Source: Poriferisodalis sp965208485
GTDB lineage: Bacteria > Actinomycetota > Acidimicrobiia > Acidimicrobiales > Poriferisodalaceae
Direction of reading: 5' to 3'
Assembly: GCF_965208485.1 (NCBI RefSeq)
Contig: NZ_OZ242344.1
Location: forward strand, 1,302,001-1,366,000
Length of the DNA: 64,000 nt
Positions within the stretch are counted from its first letter, which is position 1. Every line of letters begins with the position of its first letter. Below are positions 50,592 to 59,253 of the stretch, piece by piece. The position numbers and the translations under genes were made by a program. Below the pieces are notes generated by a model. That model did not search any database, had not been told where the DNA came from, and saw only the letters and a list, made by a program, of their open reading frames with translations.

Positions 50592-50799
50592 CGATGCCGC
50601 GCAGCTTGGCGCGAATGGCCTCGAAGTCCGAGCGGCTCATGGTGTGCGCCCCCGGCTCCAGCTCTGCTGGAGAAGGCCGGGACGCGATGCGCGTCAACTG
50701 ATTGCGGAGGTACTGCTGCATCGACAGTCCTGCCGCAGCCGCCTGCTGCCGGAGCCGTTCGCCCACATCGTTGTCGAGATCCTTGATGTTCAGGTCCAC
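50581..50799 (-). CDS. VapB/FitA-like antitoxin
   Basis: A 72-residue protein: DLNIKDLDNDVGERLRQQAA is a ribbon-helix-helix DNA-binding region and SMQQYLRNQLTRIASRP the middle; the C-terminus would bind the toxin. GTG 50799 gives the usual start (VDLNIKDL); GTG 50805 also fits. A -10 box lies just upstream and the transcript is probably leaderless. It is the first gene of the pair. Confidence 0.7.
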   Translation of the reverse strand: MDLNIKDLDNDVGERLRQQAAAAGLSMQQYLRNQLTRIASRPSPAELEPGAHTMSRSDFEAIRAKLRGIDAA

Positions 50800-50806
50800 G
50801 CACACG

Positions 50807-50824
50807 ATTCTACCAATTCGGTAG
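50807..50824 (-). promoter_or_regulatory. Promoter with palindromic operator of the FitAB-like pair
   Basis: TAGAAT (minus strand, complement of 50807-50812) lies 7-8 bp before GTG 50799, fitting a leaderless start. A 15-bp palindrome CTACCAATTCGGTAG (50810-50824) overlaps the box, a typical site for autoregulation by an RHH antitoxin. Confidence 0.45.
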
Positions 50825-51108
50825 AGAACCTCCGGTGCCAGCGCCGCCTCGGCTGAAGTGAGGACGGTGCCCCCCCGGAAGCGTGATAGCGCCATCCCGC
50901 GTCACGGCGAGCCTCCCCGCCCAACGGGCAGCGCGCTCGGCGGCTCCTGCCAACTCGCCAAGATTGTGAAACATGCATTCGCAGATTGCGAAAAACACAT
51001 TGGCGACGTTGCAGAACACGCATCGGGGCGTCTGTCCCTGACGCCTCGCTGTGGGCGGGGCCTGCAATTCGCTCGTGGAATTCGGGGTCCAGATGTGACA
51101 ATGGAGCA

Positions 51109-52284
51109 GTGGATGAACTGACGCTTGCTCGCTACGAGGCCCAGGGCAACGACTTCTTGATCGCGTTGCTGACCGAGCGCGAACTACGTGACCTTGACGC
51201 GTCGCTTGATGCCGGCGGTCTCACGCGTAGCGACGTGGCGCGAGTTGTCTGCGGTCGACATCGTGGACTCGGTTCCCAGCGGGGACATGTGCACTCGAAG
51301 GGCGCCGATGGCTTCGTTCTCGGCGTGCACAAGGCAACCGATGAGCGATGGGCGGATCGCATCCGCATGCACCTGCTCAACGCCGATGGCTCTGTCGCCG
51401 AGACCAGCGGCAACGGGCTGGCGTGCCTCGCAATGGCCTCGTTCGACGCTCGCATCATCGGCACCGGACCCTCGATCCCCTTTGACACCGACGCTGGCGA
51501 GCAGCGATGCAGTGTCCTCAACGCGGACTCTGCACGTCTGGTTGGGCCAGCTGCACCGATTCGGGCTGGCGACCTTGCTCAACGACGCTCGGTGGAGGTC
51601 GCGATGAACCCGGTCGGGCCGGGGCCCGAGATTCCCTGCCAACTGGAGGAGAGGATTCGGGGCACGTTCGGTGGCGACCTGTTTTGCCTTGGCACGGGAA
51701 GTGTCGGTAACCCGCACCTCGTGATTGCGCTCGCAAGGCCGCCGATCGGCTGCGATTGCCACGAGCTGGACGACCGGGCTGAGGAGCTTGCCGCCGCCGT
51801 TTCGAAGCTCGGCAGAATCTACGAGTCGTACTTTTCCACTGGCATCAACGTGGAGTTCGTCTGGCCCTATAGCTCCCATCCGCTGCAGCCGGAACAGGCA
51901 TGGGCACTCCAAATGTCAGTGTGGGAGCGAGGGGCGGGGCTCACCGTCTCGTGCGGCAGCGGTTCGGTCGTGGCGGCGACGCTCGCCCACCGGTGGGGAT
52001 TCGCACGCAGCCCGAATGACGTGCCGAACACAGCCGGCGACGGAGGCACCGAGGCACACTTGCCGAGCACCTACCGAGTCAACATGCGAACGGCGCCGTT
52101 TCCCGGCAACAGCGGCTCGGGCTTCGATTACTGGGTCTTGACCGTCCCAGAGCATCTCGAAGCGTTCAATCGACCACAGCTCATCGTCGAAGCAGAGCGG
52201 ATCGAAACCGGCCTCACGATGCGGCTTGACCAGACACCGCTTCTGCTCGATGACCTCGTCGCGACGACTGAGTCGAAGCGCTGA
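51109..52284 (+). CDS. dapF: Diaminopimelate epimerase (DapF)
   Basis: A 391-residue protein, longer than the usual ~280. It interconverts L,L- and meso-diaminopimelate in lysine and cell-wall synthesis. Start of domain one: LARYEAQGNDFLIALL. The first catalytic-Cys motif is SGNGLACLA rather than CGNGxR, so a Ser lies at the position of the usual first Cys; the second motif SCGSGSVVAATLAH keeps its Cys. GTG 51109 with GGAG upstream is the chosen start. It overlaps hflX (TGATG). Whether the Ser form is fully active needs biochemistry. Confidence 0.8.
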   Translation: MDELTLARYEAQGNDFLIALLTERELRDLDASLDAGGLTRSDVARVVCGRHRGLGSQRGHVHSKGADGFVLGVHKATDERWADRIRMHLLNADGSVAETSGNGLACLAMASFDARIIGTGPSIPFDTDAGEQRCSVLNADSARLVGPAAPIRAGDLAQRRSVEVAMNPVGPGPEIPCQLEERIRGTFGGDLFCLGTGSVGNPHLVIALARPPIGCDCHELDDRAEELAAAVSKLGRIYESYFSTGINVEFVWPYSSHPLQPEQAWALQMSVWERGAGLTVSCGSGSVVAATLAHRWGFARSPNDVPNTAGDGGTEAHLPSTYRVNMRTAPFPGNSGSGFDYWVLTVPEHLEAFNRPQLIVEAERIETGLTMRLDQTPLLLDDLVATTESKR

Positions 52285-53684
52285 TGGGCGATCCAGCCCG
52301 CAGTGGCCATCCAGACCCAGCCGCGGACGGGTCGCATCGGGGGGCGTTTGGGGAGTTCGGGGGGGCTGAGTCGGGGCTGATCGACCGGGCGTTCCGGGAG
52401 CAGATCGTGCTGGTGGGGGTGCAACTGGCCGAGCGGACTGCTGACGAGGTGGACGCCAACCTTGACGAGCTGGAGCGATTGGTGGACACCGCGGGGGCGG
52501 ATTCGGTGGAGCGGATCGTGCAGCGTCGGGATGCGCCTGACCCTGCGACGTTTGTCGGACGTGGGAAGGCGGACGAGATCCTGGATGCCTCACTGGAGCA
52601 CGATGCCGACACGGTGGTGTTCGACGACGAGCTGTCGCCGGCGCAGCAGTTCAACCTGGAGAGGATCCTGAAGCGCACGGCGCTGGACCGCACGGCGGTG
52701 ATCCTCGACATCTTCGCCCAGAACGCCACGACGCTCGAGGGCAAGGCCCAGGTGGAGCTGGCGCAGCTCCGCTACCGGCTCCCCCGCCTGCGGGGCCGCG
52801 GCCGGCAGCTCTCCCAGCAGGCGGGCGGCATCGGCACTCGTGGACCGGGCGAGACCAAGCTGGAGGTGGACCGCCGGCGGATACAACGGCGGCTGGCGCG
52901 ACTCGAGAAGGACCTGCGCGGGCTGCGACGCACCCGGCTGAACCAGCGCAAGTCGCGTCAGCGTTCCCGCTACCACACAGTGGCGATCGTCGGCTACACG
53001 AACGCCGGCAAGTCGACCCTGCTGCGACGACTGACCGGCGCCAACGTGCTGGTGGAAGACCGGCTGTTCGCCACGCTCGACGCCACCACCCGGCGATTGC
53101 AGTTGCCCGGCGGCGAGACGGTGCTGGTCACCGACACGGTCGGGTTCATCAAGAAGCTGCCTACCTCGCTGGTCGAAGCGTTCATGTCGACGCTCGAGGA
53201 GGTGGCCGAGGCCGATCTGCTCGTGCATCTCGTGGACGCTTCAGCCGCAGAGCCGGAGATGCACATCGATGTCGTGCGTTCGGTGCTGCGCGAGATCGGC
53301 GCCGGCGAGGTCGACGAGATCATCGCCATCAACAAGTGCGATGTCGTCGACAGCGGCACGGTCGGGCGGCTGCTGGAGCGCTACGAGGGCTCCCATGCGA
53401 TCTCAGCCGACAGCGGCGAAGGGCTCAACGAGCTCCTGCTCGCGGTCGGCGACCGGCTCCGGCACCTCACCGAGGTCACCGAGCTGCGCATCCCCTACAG
53501 CCGCGGCGATGCCCTGGCGGCTGTGCACCGCGAAGGCGAGGTGCTCTCGGAGACCCACCATGACGACGGGACCGTCGTACATGCGCGGCTCGACGATGTG
53601 TCACGCAATCTCTTTGCCGAGTTCGAATTCGATAGCCCCGAGGAGCGCCGCCGACCGGTCCGCTCAGGAGATGATGTTGACTGA
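52284..53684 (+). CDS. hflX: GTPase HflX
   Basis: A 466-residue GTPase that acts on stalled or stress-damaged ribosomes. The N-terminal HflX domain shows FVGRGKADEILDASL and ILDIFAQNATTLEGKAQ. The G domain: G1 GYTNAGKST from residue 237, G3 DTVGFIKKLPTSLVEAF, G4 NKCD. The start codon overlaps the dapF stop. The C-terminal domain is complete. Confidence 0.92.
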   Translation: MGDPARSGHPDPAADGSHRGAFGEFGGAESGLIDRAFREQIVLVGVQLAERTADEVDANLDELERLVDTAGADSVERIVQRRDAPDPATFVGRGKADEILDASLEHDADTVVFDDELSPAQQFNLERILKRTALDRTAVILDIFAQNATTLEGKAQVELAQLRYRLPRLRGRGRQLSQQAGGIGTRGPGETKLEVDRRRIQRRLARLEKDLRGLRRTRLNQRKSRQRSRYHTVAIVGYTNAGKSTLLRRLTGANVLVEDRLFATLDATTRRLQLPGGETVLVTDTVGFIKKLPTSLVEAFMSTLEEVAEADLLVHLVDASAAEPEMHIDVVRSVLREIGAGEVDEIIAINKCDVVDSGTVGRLLERYEGSHAISADSGEGLNELLLAVGDRLRHLTEVTELRIPYSRGDALAAVHREGEVLSETHHDDGTVVHARLDDVSRNLFAEFEFDSPEERRRPVRSGDDVD

Positions 53685-53841
53685 CGACGTGCCCGAGGAA
53701 GATTGCGTGGGTTCGTCACTCGACGATCTCATTGGAAGCTGGACACCCGAGGAGGCAGACGAGTTCGACGCGGCGGTCGCGGACTTCCAAGACATCGACG
53801 TCGAGCCTTGGGGACGGGGAGGCTCGAGCGGTGCGCGCTGA
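53671..53841 (+). CDS. Small hypothetical protein between hflX and dapC
   Basis: A protein of about 56 residues: TDDVPEEDCVGSSLDDLIGS, then TPEEADEFDAAVADFQDIDV. It starts before the hflX stop (ATG 53671, ATG 53674 or TTG 53677, with AGGAG directly upstream) and overlaps the dapC start. No named family; it may be a small regulator. Confidence 0.5.
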   Translation: MMLTDDVPEEDCVGSSLDDLIGSWTPEEADEFDAAVADFQDIDVEPWGRGGSSGAR

Positions 53842-54979
53842 GATCGGGTACGTCCCGCCGCCCTATCCGTATGACCGGCTAGACGAGCTGAAGCCGTTGG
53901 CAGATCGTCACCCGGGCGGGCTGGTCGACCTGTCCATCGGCACGCCGACCGACCCGCCGACGGCGGCAGTGCTGGCGGCACTGGGCGGGTCGGATTCCGA
54001 GCGCGGCTACCCGCCCTCGATCGGCACGCCAGACCTGCGAGAGGCTGCGGCGAACTGGTGCGAGACGCGATTCGGCGTGCAGGTGGACGCCGATGCCGAA
54101 GTAGCCGCGACCATCGGCTCGAAGGAGTTCGTGGCCGGGCTGCCCCATTGGCTGCGCCTGCGCAGCCCCGAGCGCGACACCGTCCTGTACCCCGCAGTGA
54201 GCTACCCCAGCTACACCATGGGTGCCGAACTCGCCGGATGCCGAGCGGTGCCCGTGCCGGCGGACGAGCACTGGTCCATCCGCCTCGATGCCATCAGCGA
54301 CGCAGATGCCGAACGCGCCCTGGTGCTGTGGGTCAACACGCCCGGCAATCCCGCCGGCGGACTCGACGACCTCGCGGCAGCCGCTCGATGGGGCCGTGAA
54401 CGGGACGTGCCGGTGTTCAGCGACGAATGCTACGCAGAGTTCACCTGGGACGGCCCGCCGCGCACGATCCTGACGCCAGCCGACGCCGACACTGCAGCAG
54501 GGGCGCGGGCTGAGGCCGACGGCGTCGTCGCAGTGCACTCCCTGTCGAAGCGGTCCAATCTGGCCGGTGTGAGGGTCGGCTTCTACGCGGGCGACCCCGA
54601 ACTGGTCCACTTCCTGCGAGAGGTGCGCAAGCACGCCGGGTTCATGGTGCCCGGACCAGCCCAAGCCGCGGCCGTCGCGGCCCTCTCCGATCAATCCCAC
54701 GTCGCCGCGCAGCGAGACCGCTACCGGTCCCGGCTCGAACGTCTCGCACGCATCGTGGGACGCTTCGGCCCTGAACCTGCCCTGCCACGAGGCGGGTTCT
54801 ATCTGTGGGCCGCGGCCCCGGACGGCGACGCGTGGGGATTCACACGCACGCTGCTGTCCGAAGCGGGGATTCTCGTCTCCCCCGGCGAGTTCTACGGCCC
54901 GTCGGCGGCGAGTCACGTGCGGGTCGCCGCAGTACTGACCAACGACGTCCTCGACATGGTCGAATCCCGGCTGGCCTAA
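53831..54979 (+). CDS. dapC: Succinyldiaminopimelate aminotransferase (DapC-type)
   Basis: A 382-residue fold-type I aminotransferase. The substrate-binding start LVDLSIGTPTDPP, the aromatic stacking region VLYPAVSYPSYTMGAELAG, NTPGNPAGG, the Asp DECYAEF and the PLP lysine in SLSKRSNLAGVRVGF are in order. The position after dapF-hflX supports a lysine/DAP-pathway role. GTG 53831 is chosen because it begins the conserved RAEIGYVPPPYPYDRL. The overlap with the small gene suggests one operon. Confidence 0.88.
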   Translation: MRAEIGYVPPPYPYDRLDELKPLADRHPGGLVDLSIGTPTDPPTAAVLAALGGSDSERGYPPSIGTPDLREAAANWCETRFGVQVDADAEVAATIGSKEFVAGLPHWLRLRSPERDTVLYPAVSYPSYTMGAELAGCRAVPVPADEHWSIRLDAISDADAERALVLWVNTPGNPAGGLDDLAAAARWGRERDVPVFSDECYAEFTWDGPPRTILTPADADTAAGARAEADGVVAVHSLSKRSNLAGVRVGFYAGDPELVHFLREVRKHAGFMVPGPAQAAAVAALSDQSHVAAQRDRYRSRLERLARIVGRFGPEPALPRGGFYLWAAAPDGDAWGFTRTLLSEAGILVSPGEFYGPSAASHVRVAAVLTNDVLDMVESRLA

Positions 54980-54993
54980 ACCTTCGACTAAAG

Positions 54994-55032
54994 CTTGAGA
55001 CTTCGACAGGCCGATGGCTGTCAAGTCTCAAG
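54994..55032. terminator. Stem-loop between convergent genes
   Basis: CTTGAGACTT (54994-55003) and AAGTCTCAAG (55023-55032) pair perfectly, with inner GACAG/CTGTC and GCC/GGC pairs. It can act from both sides as a bidirectional terminator for dapC and the esterase gene. Confidence 0.75.
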
Positions 55033-55117
55033 AGCCTCAAGAGCCGCCGGCAAGGCCACCGGCCGACACGGTGTTGTCGGTGCCTGACGAGGCGCTGGGC
55101 TTGTTGATGGAACACGC

Positions 55118-56494
55118 TCATCTGGGATCGCTGGCGAACCAGCGAGCGCTCGCGTTGTAGACCATGTCGTGGCCTAACTGGAAGTAGACAAGCAGGGCTC
55201 TGCCCGACTGTCGGGCAAACACGGGGGCAGGATCTCCGTCCCCGAAATAGGTCTCGGTCGTGATCGAGAGATGGTCGGGAACCCTCCCCTGACCGAAGAG
55301 GCCCACCTCCTCAGCGCTCAGGCGGTCGTCGGGGTCGGCCAGTTGGTTGAATACCTCGGCGCCGACACTCGGGGGCACGTAGCGATCGCGGATGCCCTGA
55401 GCGATGAAGATCGGGACCGCATGGTCACGGGCTGACGCCAGGTAGGTCGCCGGACTACGGGTCAGACACTCCTCCTGCGCCGTGCCGGCCTTCCTCGGGT
55501 CGCCTCCGCAAGCCCGCCTGATGTCGTTGGCATAGCGCAGACCCGCCCTCCTCGCGTGTTCGTAGAAGTCTGCGAGGTCGTGCGGCGGTCCCCAGACCGA
55601 AACCGCAGTGACCTTGTCAGGATGTCTGCCGGCCAGGAGGAGCCCCATCATCCCGCCGCCGGAGTAACCGACGGCATACACCCGATCCGCGTCCACCCCT
55701 GGCTGGGCGACGGCGTAGTCGATCGCATCCACCGCGTCCCCGACCGCCAAGTCGGATCCAACCGCGTCGGCGTCGTCGTTGATGCCTCGGAATTCGGGGG
55801 CGATGACTGCCCAACCGTTCTCCTGTGCCCACATCGCGAAGGGAATCCCGGCGTGCTGGGTGTAGGAGGCGCTCCAAGAGTGCAATATCACCAGCACGGG
55901 CTGATCGCGGTCGCCATTCGGCGCCAACCAGAAGAGCGATTGTTCTGCACCGTCCGCGGACGAGACAATCCGAAGCTGTTCGATTCCTGGCACCTGCCGC
56001 TGCCACCGAGACCGTCCGTAGGCCGCGTATCTGCAGCAGTCGCGGATCGTGTTGAACCGTTCAAGCGATTCGAACGTCGGAGGATCAGGTGGCGGCAGCG
56101 TCGTCGTTGTTGTCGTTGTCGTGGTCGTTGTTGTAGTCGTTGTGGTCGTTGTGGTCGTTGTGGTCGTTGCAGTTGTGAAAGTCGGTAGGGGCTTCCCCGT
56201 CGTCGGGGGGCCGCCGCTGCAGCAGGCGCCGCCGTCCGTAGCAGAGACCATCGACACAGCAGAGACCATCGACACAGCAGGCACCATCGACACAGCAGGG
56301 ACCGTCGTCGCAGCAGGCACCATCGACACAGCAGGGACCGTCGTCGCAGCAGGCACGGTGGCGATCCGAGGAACCCCGATGGTCTCCGCCGATTGCAGCG
56401 CCATGCCGGCGGCAGACGCGGACTCGACGGCATCACTGCTGGCCGACAGCAGGATCAGAGACAGGAAGAGCCCGAGTGAGACCCTGAAGCGCAC
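55118..56494 (-). CDS. Secreted alpha/beta-hydrolase esterase with Thr-rich linker
   Basis: About 458 residues. A signal-like start VRFRVSLGLFLSLILLSASS is followed by a low-complexity stretch of ATTVPAVSM-type repeats and a run of about 26 Thr, then the catalytic domain. The nucleophile elbow is AVGYSGGGMMG, the Asp is in GIRDRYVPP and the His in LGHDMVYN; VLVILHSWSASYTQHAGIPF is the oxyanion region, similar to PHB-depolymerase/LpqC-like esterases. GTG 56494 or TTG 56527 is the start. The substrate is probably an ester polymer or surface lipid. Confidence 0.75.
   Translation of the reverse strand: MRFRVSLGLFLSLILLSASSDAVESASAAGMALQSAETIGVPRIATVPAATTVPAVSMVPAATTVPAVSMVPAVSMVSAVSMVSATDGGACCSGGPPTTGKPLPTFTTATTTTTTTTTTTTTTTTTTTTTTTLPPPDPPTFESLERFNTIRDCCRYAAYGRSRWQRQVPGIEQLRIVSSADGAEQSLFWLAPNGDRDQPVLVILHSWSASYTQHAGIPFAMWAQENGWAVIAPEFRGINDDADAVGSDLAVGDAVDAIDYAVAQPGVDADRVYAVGYSGGGMMGLLLAGRHPDKVTAVSVWGPPHDLADFYEHARRAGLRYANDIRRACGGDPRKAGTAQEECLTRSPATYLASARDHAVPIFIAQGIRDRYVPPSVGAEVFNQLADPDDRLSAEEVGLFGQGRVPDHLSITTETYFGDGDPAPVFARQSGRALLVYFQLGHDMVYNASARWFASDPR
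56106..56170. repeat. Trinucleotide-type repeat encoding polythreonine
   Basis: A run of near-perfect GTT/GTG/GTC/GTA triplets on the plus strand (complement of Thr codons) encodes the long Thr linker of the esterase. It is a microsatellite-like tract and may slip. Confidence 0.85.
56241..56355. repeat. Imperfect 15/18-bp repeats in the esterase linker
   Basis: Units built from ACAGCAGGCACCATCGAC and GTCGTCGCAGCAGGCACC alternate. They encode the Val-Pro-Ala-rich region between the signal sequence and the Thr run. Confidence 0.8.
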
Positions 56495-56516
56495 CGAGCC
56501 CGCGCTTCGACGTGAC

Positions 56517-57686
56517 TCACCCCGCAACGTGATCCTCCGAGAAGACGCCCACGTGGAGGTGATCGTGGTGAACCTCATCGGTGAAGTTGTGAGCAACTGC
56601 GTCGTCGAACAGCCACGGGCTTCCGAATTCCGTGATGTCGAGCCGCGACACCAGCCACTCCGACAGCGCATACATCGATGACGTCGTGTCGTGCGAGTCG
56701 ATCACCAGCGCTGAGTTCACTTCGTGGATGTCGACCGCCCGGCCCACCGTGTGATTGCTCACCCTGTCCGTTCCGAACACGTTATGCGGGTGTCCGGTCT
56801 TCAGCACGATGACAGAATAGGGAGTTCGCTCGGCGATGTCGAGCATCACCTCGTGCAGCGCAGGATCGGTTTGCCCCGAGTAGATGTCCCAGATCGCCGT
56901 ATCGGGGAGATCGATTCGGGGATCGTCCACCACCGAGGCGGCGAGCGGTGAGAGATTCGGAGGCCGAGCGACTGGCTGACCCCCGGCCGAGGCGAGCTGC
57001 TCGAACTCCCACACGCCCGAAGCGCCCCTCGCGAGGCGCACGTCCATGGTCCGGGTCTCGGCGCGCTCTGCATCGGATGTGCCCTGCTTGCCCAGCTCCT
57101 GGCGGACCACGACCATGATCGAGATCCGGTCGTCACGGTGACCGCCGAGTTGGGCGTACTCGATCGTGCCGCGTGACCACATGCCGGGGTGATGCACGGT
57201 CGCCGCTTCCCTCGCGAGCGCGTCGACGCGAGCAGGATCGGCTGTCACGAGCGCGGCCAAGTCGGTCACCGACGAGTTCCGGCCGTAGTTCGTGATCTGG
57301 TGGGCCACCGCAGCACCGAGACGCTTGGCGTCGGCCTGCACCTCATTGGGCGAAGGCTCGAACTGGTCGGGGAATGGAGGAGGCGCAACCGCGGCGATGT
57401 CGGCGCTGTCCGTCTCGCTCGGCACCGGCGGGTCGGGCACATCGGGCATGTCGACCGCCTCCGGCACAGCCGAGGCCTCCGGCGGAGCGGGCACGTCGAC
57501 CGCCTCCGGCACAGCCGAGGCCTCCGGCGGAGCGGGCACGTCGACCGCCCCGTGGCCATCGCCGGAATCGGCAGGAGCATCAGCGGCTGCCTCGATTCGC
57601 CTCTCGTAGACCATCACGGCGGCGACGGTGATGGACAACGCACAGGCCAAGGCGAGCCATTGTTGGATGACGGAGGGTCTTCTCAT
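56517..57686 (-). CDS. M15-like peptidase (VanY/DacB type) with N-terminal TM segment
   Basis: A 389-residue protein. The N-terminal hydrophobic segment WLALACALSITVAAVMVYE is a membrane anchor, followed by 15-residue AVDVPAPPEASAVPE-type repeats. The C-terminal peptidase M15-like domain has SNHTVGRAVDI and EVHHDHLHVG, which carry the Zn ligands and catalytic Asp/His. It would cleave D-Ala bonds in cell-wall peptides. ATG 57686 is chosen as the start of the membrane segment. Confidence 0.75.
   Translation of the reverse strand: MRRPSVIQQWLALACALSITVAAVMVYERRIEAAADAPADSGDGHGAVDVPAPPEASAVPEAVDVPAPPEASAVPEAVDMPDVPDPPVPSETDSADIAAVAPPPFPDQFEPSPNEVQADAKRLGAAVAHQITNYGRNSSVTDLAALVTADPARVDALAREAATVHHPGMWSRGTIEYAQLGGHRDDRISIMVVVRQELGKQGTSDAERAETRTMDVRLARGASGVWEFEQLASAGGQPVARPPNLSPLAASVVDDPRIDLPDTAIWDIYSGQTDPALHEVMLDIAERTPYSVIVLKTGHPHNVFGTDRVSNHTVGRAVDIHEVNSALVIDSHDTTSSMYALSEWLVSRLDITEFGSPWLFDDAVAHNFTDEVHHDHLHVGVFSEDHVAG
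57450..57545. repeat. 45-bp tandem repeat coding AVDVPAPPEASAVPE
   Basis: Two almost identical 45-bp units, plus the start of a third, encode the 15-residue repeat in the linker of the M15-like peptidase. Confidence 0.85.
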
Positions 57687-57703
57687 CGCACCGGCCGCCG
57701 CGG

Positions 57704-58648
57704 CTACGGCGACGGGAGTACCCGATCCTGGCTCTGCCGTCCGGCCGCCCAGCGCAAGACCGGCTGTTCGAGGAGGTACCACGTGGCGGCGGTCGCCACG
57801 AGGGTGAGGACGAGGGCCAGCCAGAGGACTATCTCAGAACGGATGAAGACGTAGTGCCAGAGGTAGAGCCCGAAGGACCATTCGGCGACCCGCAGCAGGA
57901 CCCGGTTCTCCAGCCATGCGGGACCCGTCAGCGCATACTGGACTGTGAGCGCGCTGAGCGCCAGGGCTGCGAAACCGCCCCAGAGAAGGGGTGAGCCCGT
58001 GTTGCCGAGTGCAGGCACCAGCATGAGCGCCAGTAGCGCCGGAACCGACCACCCGGCGAACCTCCACGAGGTTGGCCGAGCGACGGCCAGATAACAGCCC
58101 ACCAGAAGCGCCGAGGCGTTGGTGTCGGTCGCGTTGTACACCCAGCCTGGCGACATGACACCGATCGCCGTTGCTCTCCAGGCCATGGCAGCCAGCGCCA
58201 GTCCGCCGACGATCCGGGCCCGATGCTCGGCTCGTACCGCGGCGATGACGAGCGGCCACAGCAAGTAGAAGTGCGCGATCACCGCGATGAACCAGGTGTG
58301 CGTCAGCCGCCCGAGGTCGAGACCTTCGACTCGCGCATAGTTGGCGTAGAAACCGAGCGCCGCAATCACGCGGGACCAGCTGGTCCCCACCGCAGCCATT
58401 GCACAACTGACGGCCACCAGGGCCGGGAGCAGCCGGAGCGCTCGTTTTCGATAGAAAGAGCCGAGGCTGATCCGGCCGGTCCGGTCCCTCTCGGTACACA
58501 GCGAGCTGGTGACTACGTAGCCCGACAAGACGAAAAACAGGATGACGCCGTAGTGCCCCGCGGGCACCACTGCACTGTCGACGTGGTAGCCGACCACCAT
58601 CGCAATCGCCAGGGCACGCAATCCATCAAGCGCGGGGATGCGTCGCAT
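57704..58648 (-). CDS. Acyltransferase family 3 (OafA-like) membrane protein
   Basis: A 314-residue multi-pass protein that O-acylates surface sugars or other molecules. The family start RRIPALDGLRALAIAMVVGY, then GVILFFVLSGYVVTSSL and the basic loop SFYRKRALRLLPAL. Several hydrophobic helices follow. ATG 58648 has a strong GGAGGG. It is 17 bp from the peptidase gene and probably on one transcript with it. Confidence 0.87.
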   Translation of the reverse strand: MRRIPALDGLRALAIAMVVGYHVDSAVVPAGHYGVILFFVLSGYVVTSSLCTERDRTGRISLGSFYRKRALRLLPALVAVSCAMAAVGTSWSRVIAALGFYANYARVEGLDLGRLTHTWFIAVIAHFYLLWPLVIAAVRAEHRARIVGGLALAAMAWRATAIGVMSPGWVYNATDTNASALLVGCYLAVARPTSWRFAGWSVPALLALMLVPALGNTGSPLLWGGFAALALSALTVQYALTGPAWLENRVLLRVAEWSFGLYLWHYVFIRSEIVLWLALVLTLVATAATWYLLEQPVLRWAAGRQSQDRVLPSP

Positions 58649-58746
58649 CGCACCCTCCGGTGGTGCGCTCGCCGCACGGAACAGATGGCGATAGCGCATC
58701 GCCGACGTGAACCACTCTGAGGTGTGGGCAGGCCTCCGACGGGAAC

Positions 58747-58872
58747 CTAGGACCCGACCTGTGGGGTGCCGGGCTCGCCTGGATTCGGGTCGTCACTGCT
58801 GCACGCGACGACGGCGAACACCAACGTCGCCGCCAGCAGCCCGGCGACGATTCGCTTCCTCAGAACATGCAT
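58747..58872 (-). CDS. Small lipoprotein
   Basis: About 41 residues: HVLRKRIVAGLLAATLVFAV is a lipoprotein signal sequence with a lipobox ending VVAC, and the mature part is short, SSDDPNPGEPGTPQVGS. The start at 58872 is the best ATG, but 58881 is also possible. Such short lipoproteins are often missed in annotation. Confidence 0.55.
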   Translation of the reverse strand: MHVLRKRIVAGLLAATLVFAVVACSSDDPNPGEPGTPQVGS

Positions 58873-58952
58873 CGGCCTCATCGTGGTTGTTGCTGAAGCA
58901 CTGCTGCATGCCGTCGACGGCGAATCAGTGGTGAGGGTCGCCGTGCTCATAG

Positions 58953-59081
58953 GTGGTCCCTTCGGTCAGAGGGTCGATGTCTGTCTTGAACGCCGACGCA
59001 ACAGCCGAGCCGAAGGGATCCTGAAGGGACCCTCTGCATTCTTCGGCTGTGTGCCCTGTCCAAGACAGCGGCGTTCAAGAC
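58953..59081. other. Highly structured non-coding region
   Basis: An outer stem of 13 bp, GTCTTGAACGCCG (58983-58995) with CGGCGTTCAAGAC (59069-59081), holds an inner one built from ACAGCCGA/CCGAAG with CTTCGGCTGT, plus GGTCCCTTC-type arms. The 100-nt structure lies upstream of the IS1380 relic. It could be an RNA element or a small mobile element. No ORF or promoter is evident. Confidence 0.5.
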
Positions 59082-59141
59082 GGGCGGAACATTAGCGCAT
59101 GCACCGTCTGGCTGCTCAAGACGCGGGAAGCAGCGAACGAA

Positions 59142-59253
59142 CCTGATTGTTCACGGGTCTGAGGGTCTTGGCTATTCGAGTCGGCGGCAGAGCTCCTCTG
59201 ACCTGCGACGATGCGTGTCTGCGACGTTCGCGTCAGCAGGGTCAGGGGGGCAT
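59142..59253 (-). mobile_element. IS1380 left-end remnant fused to miaA
   Basis: Over about 110 bp this matches the left end and 5' leader of the intact IS1380 copy: CCTGATTGTTCAC, then CTCTGACCTGCGACGATGCG and CAGGGGGGCATC all match or nearly match. No transposase sequence remains. miaA reads into it. Confidence 0.75.

Noticed and set aside
56106..56170. Long valine-rich frame on the plus strand over the trinucleotide tract
   Set aside because: It is the complement of the Thr codons of the secreted esterase, whose motifs are clear on the minus strand.
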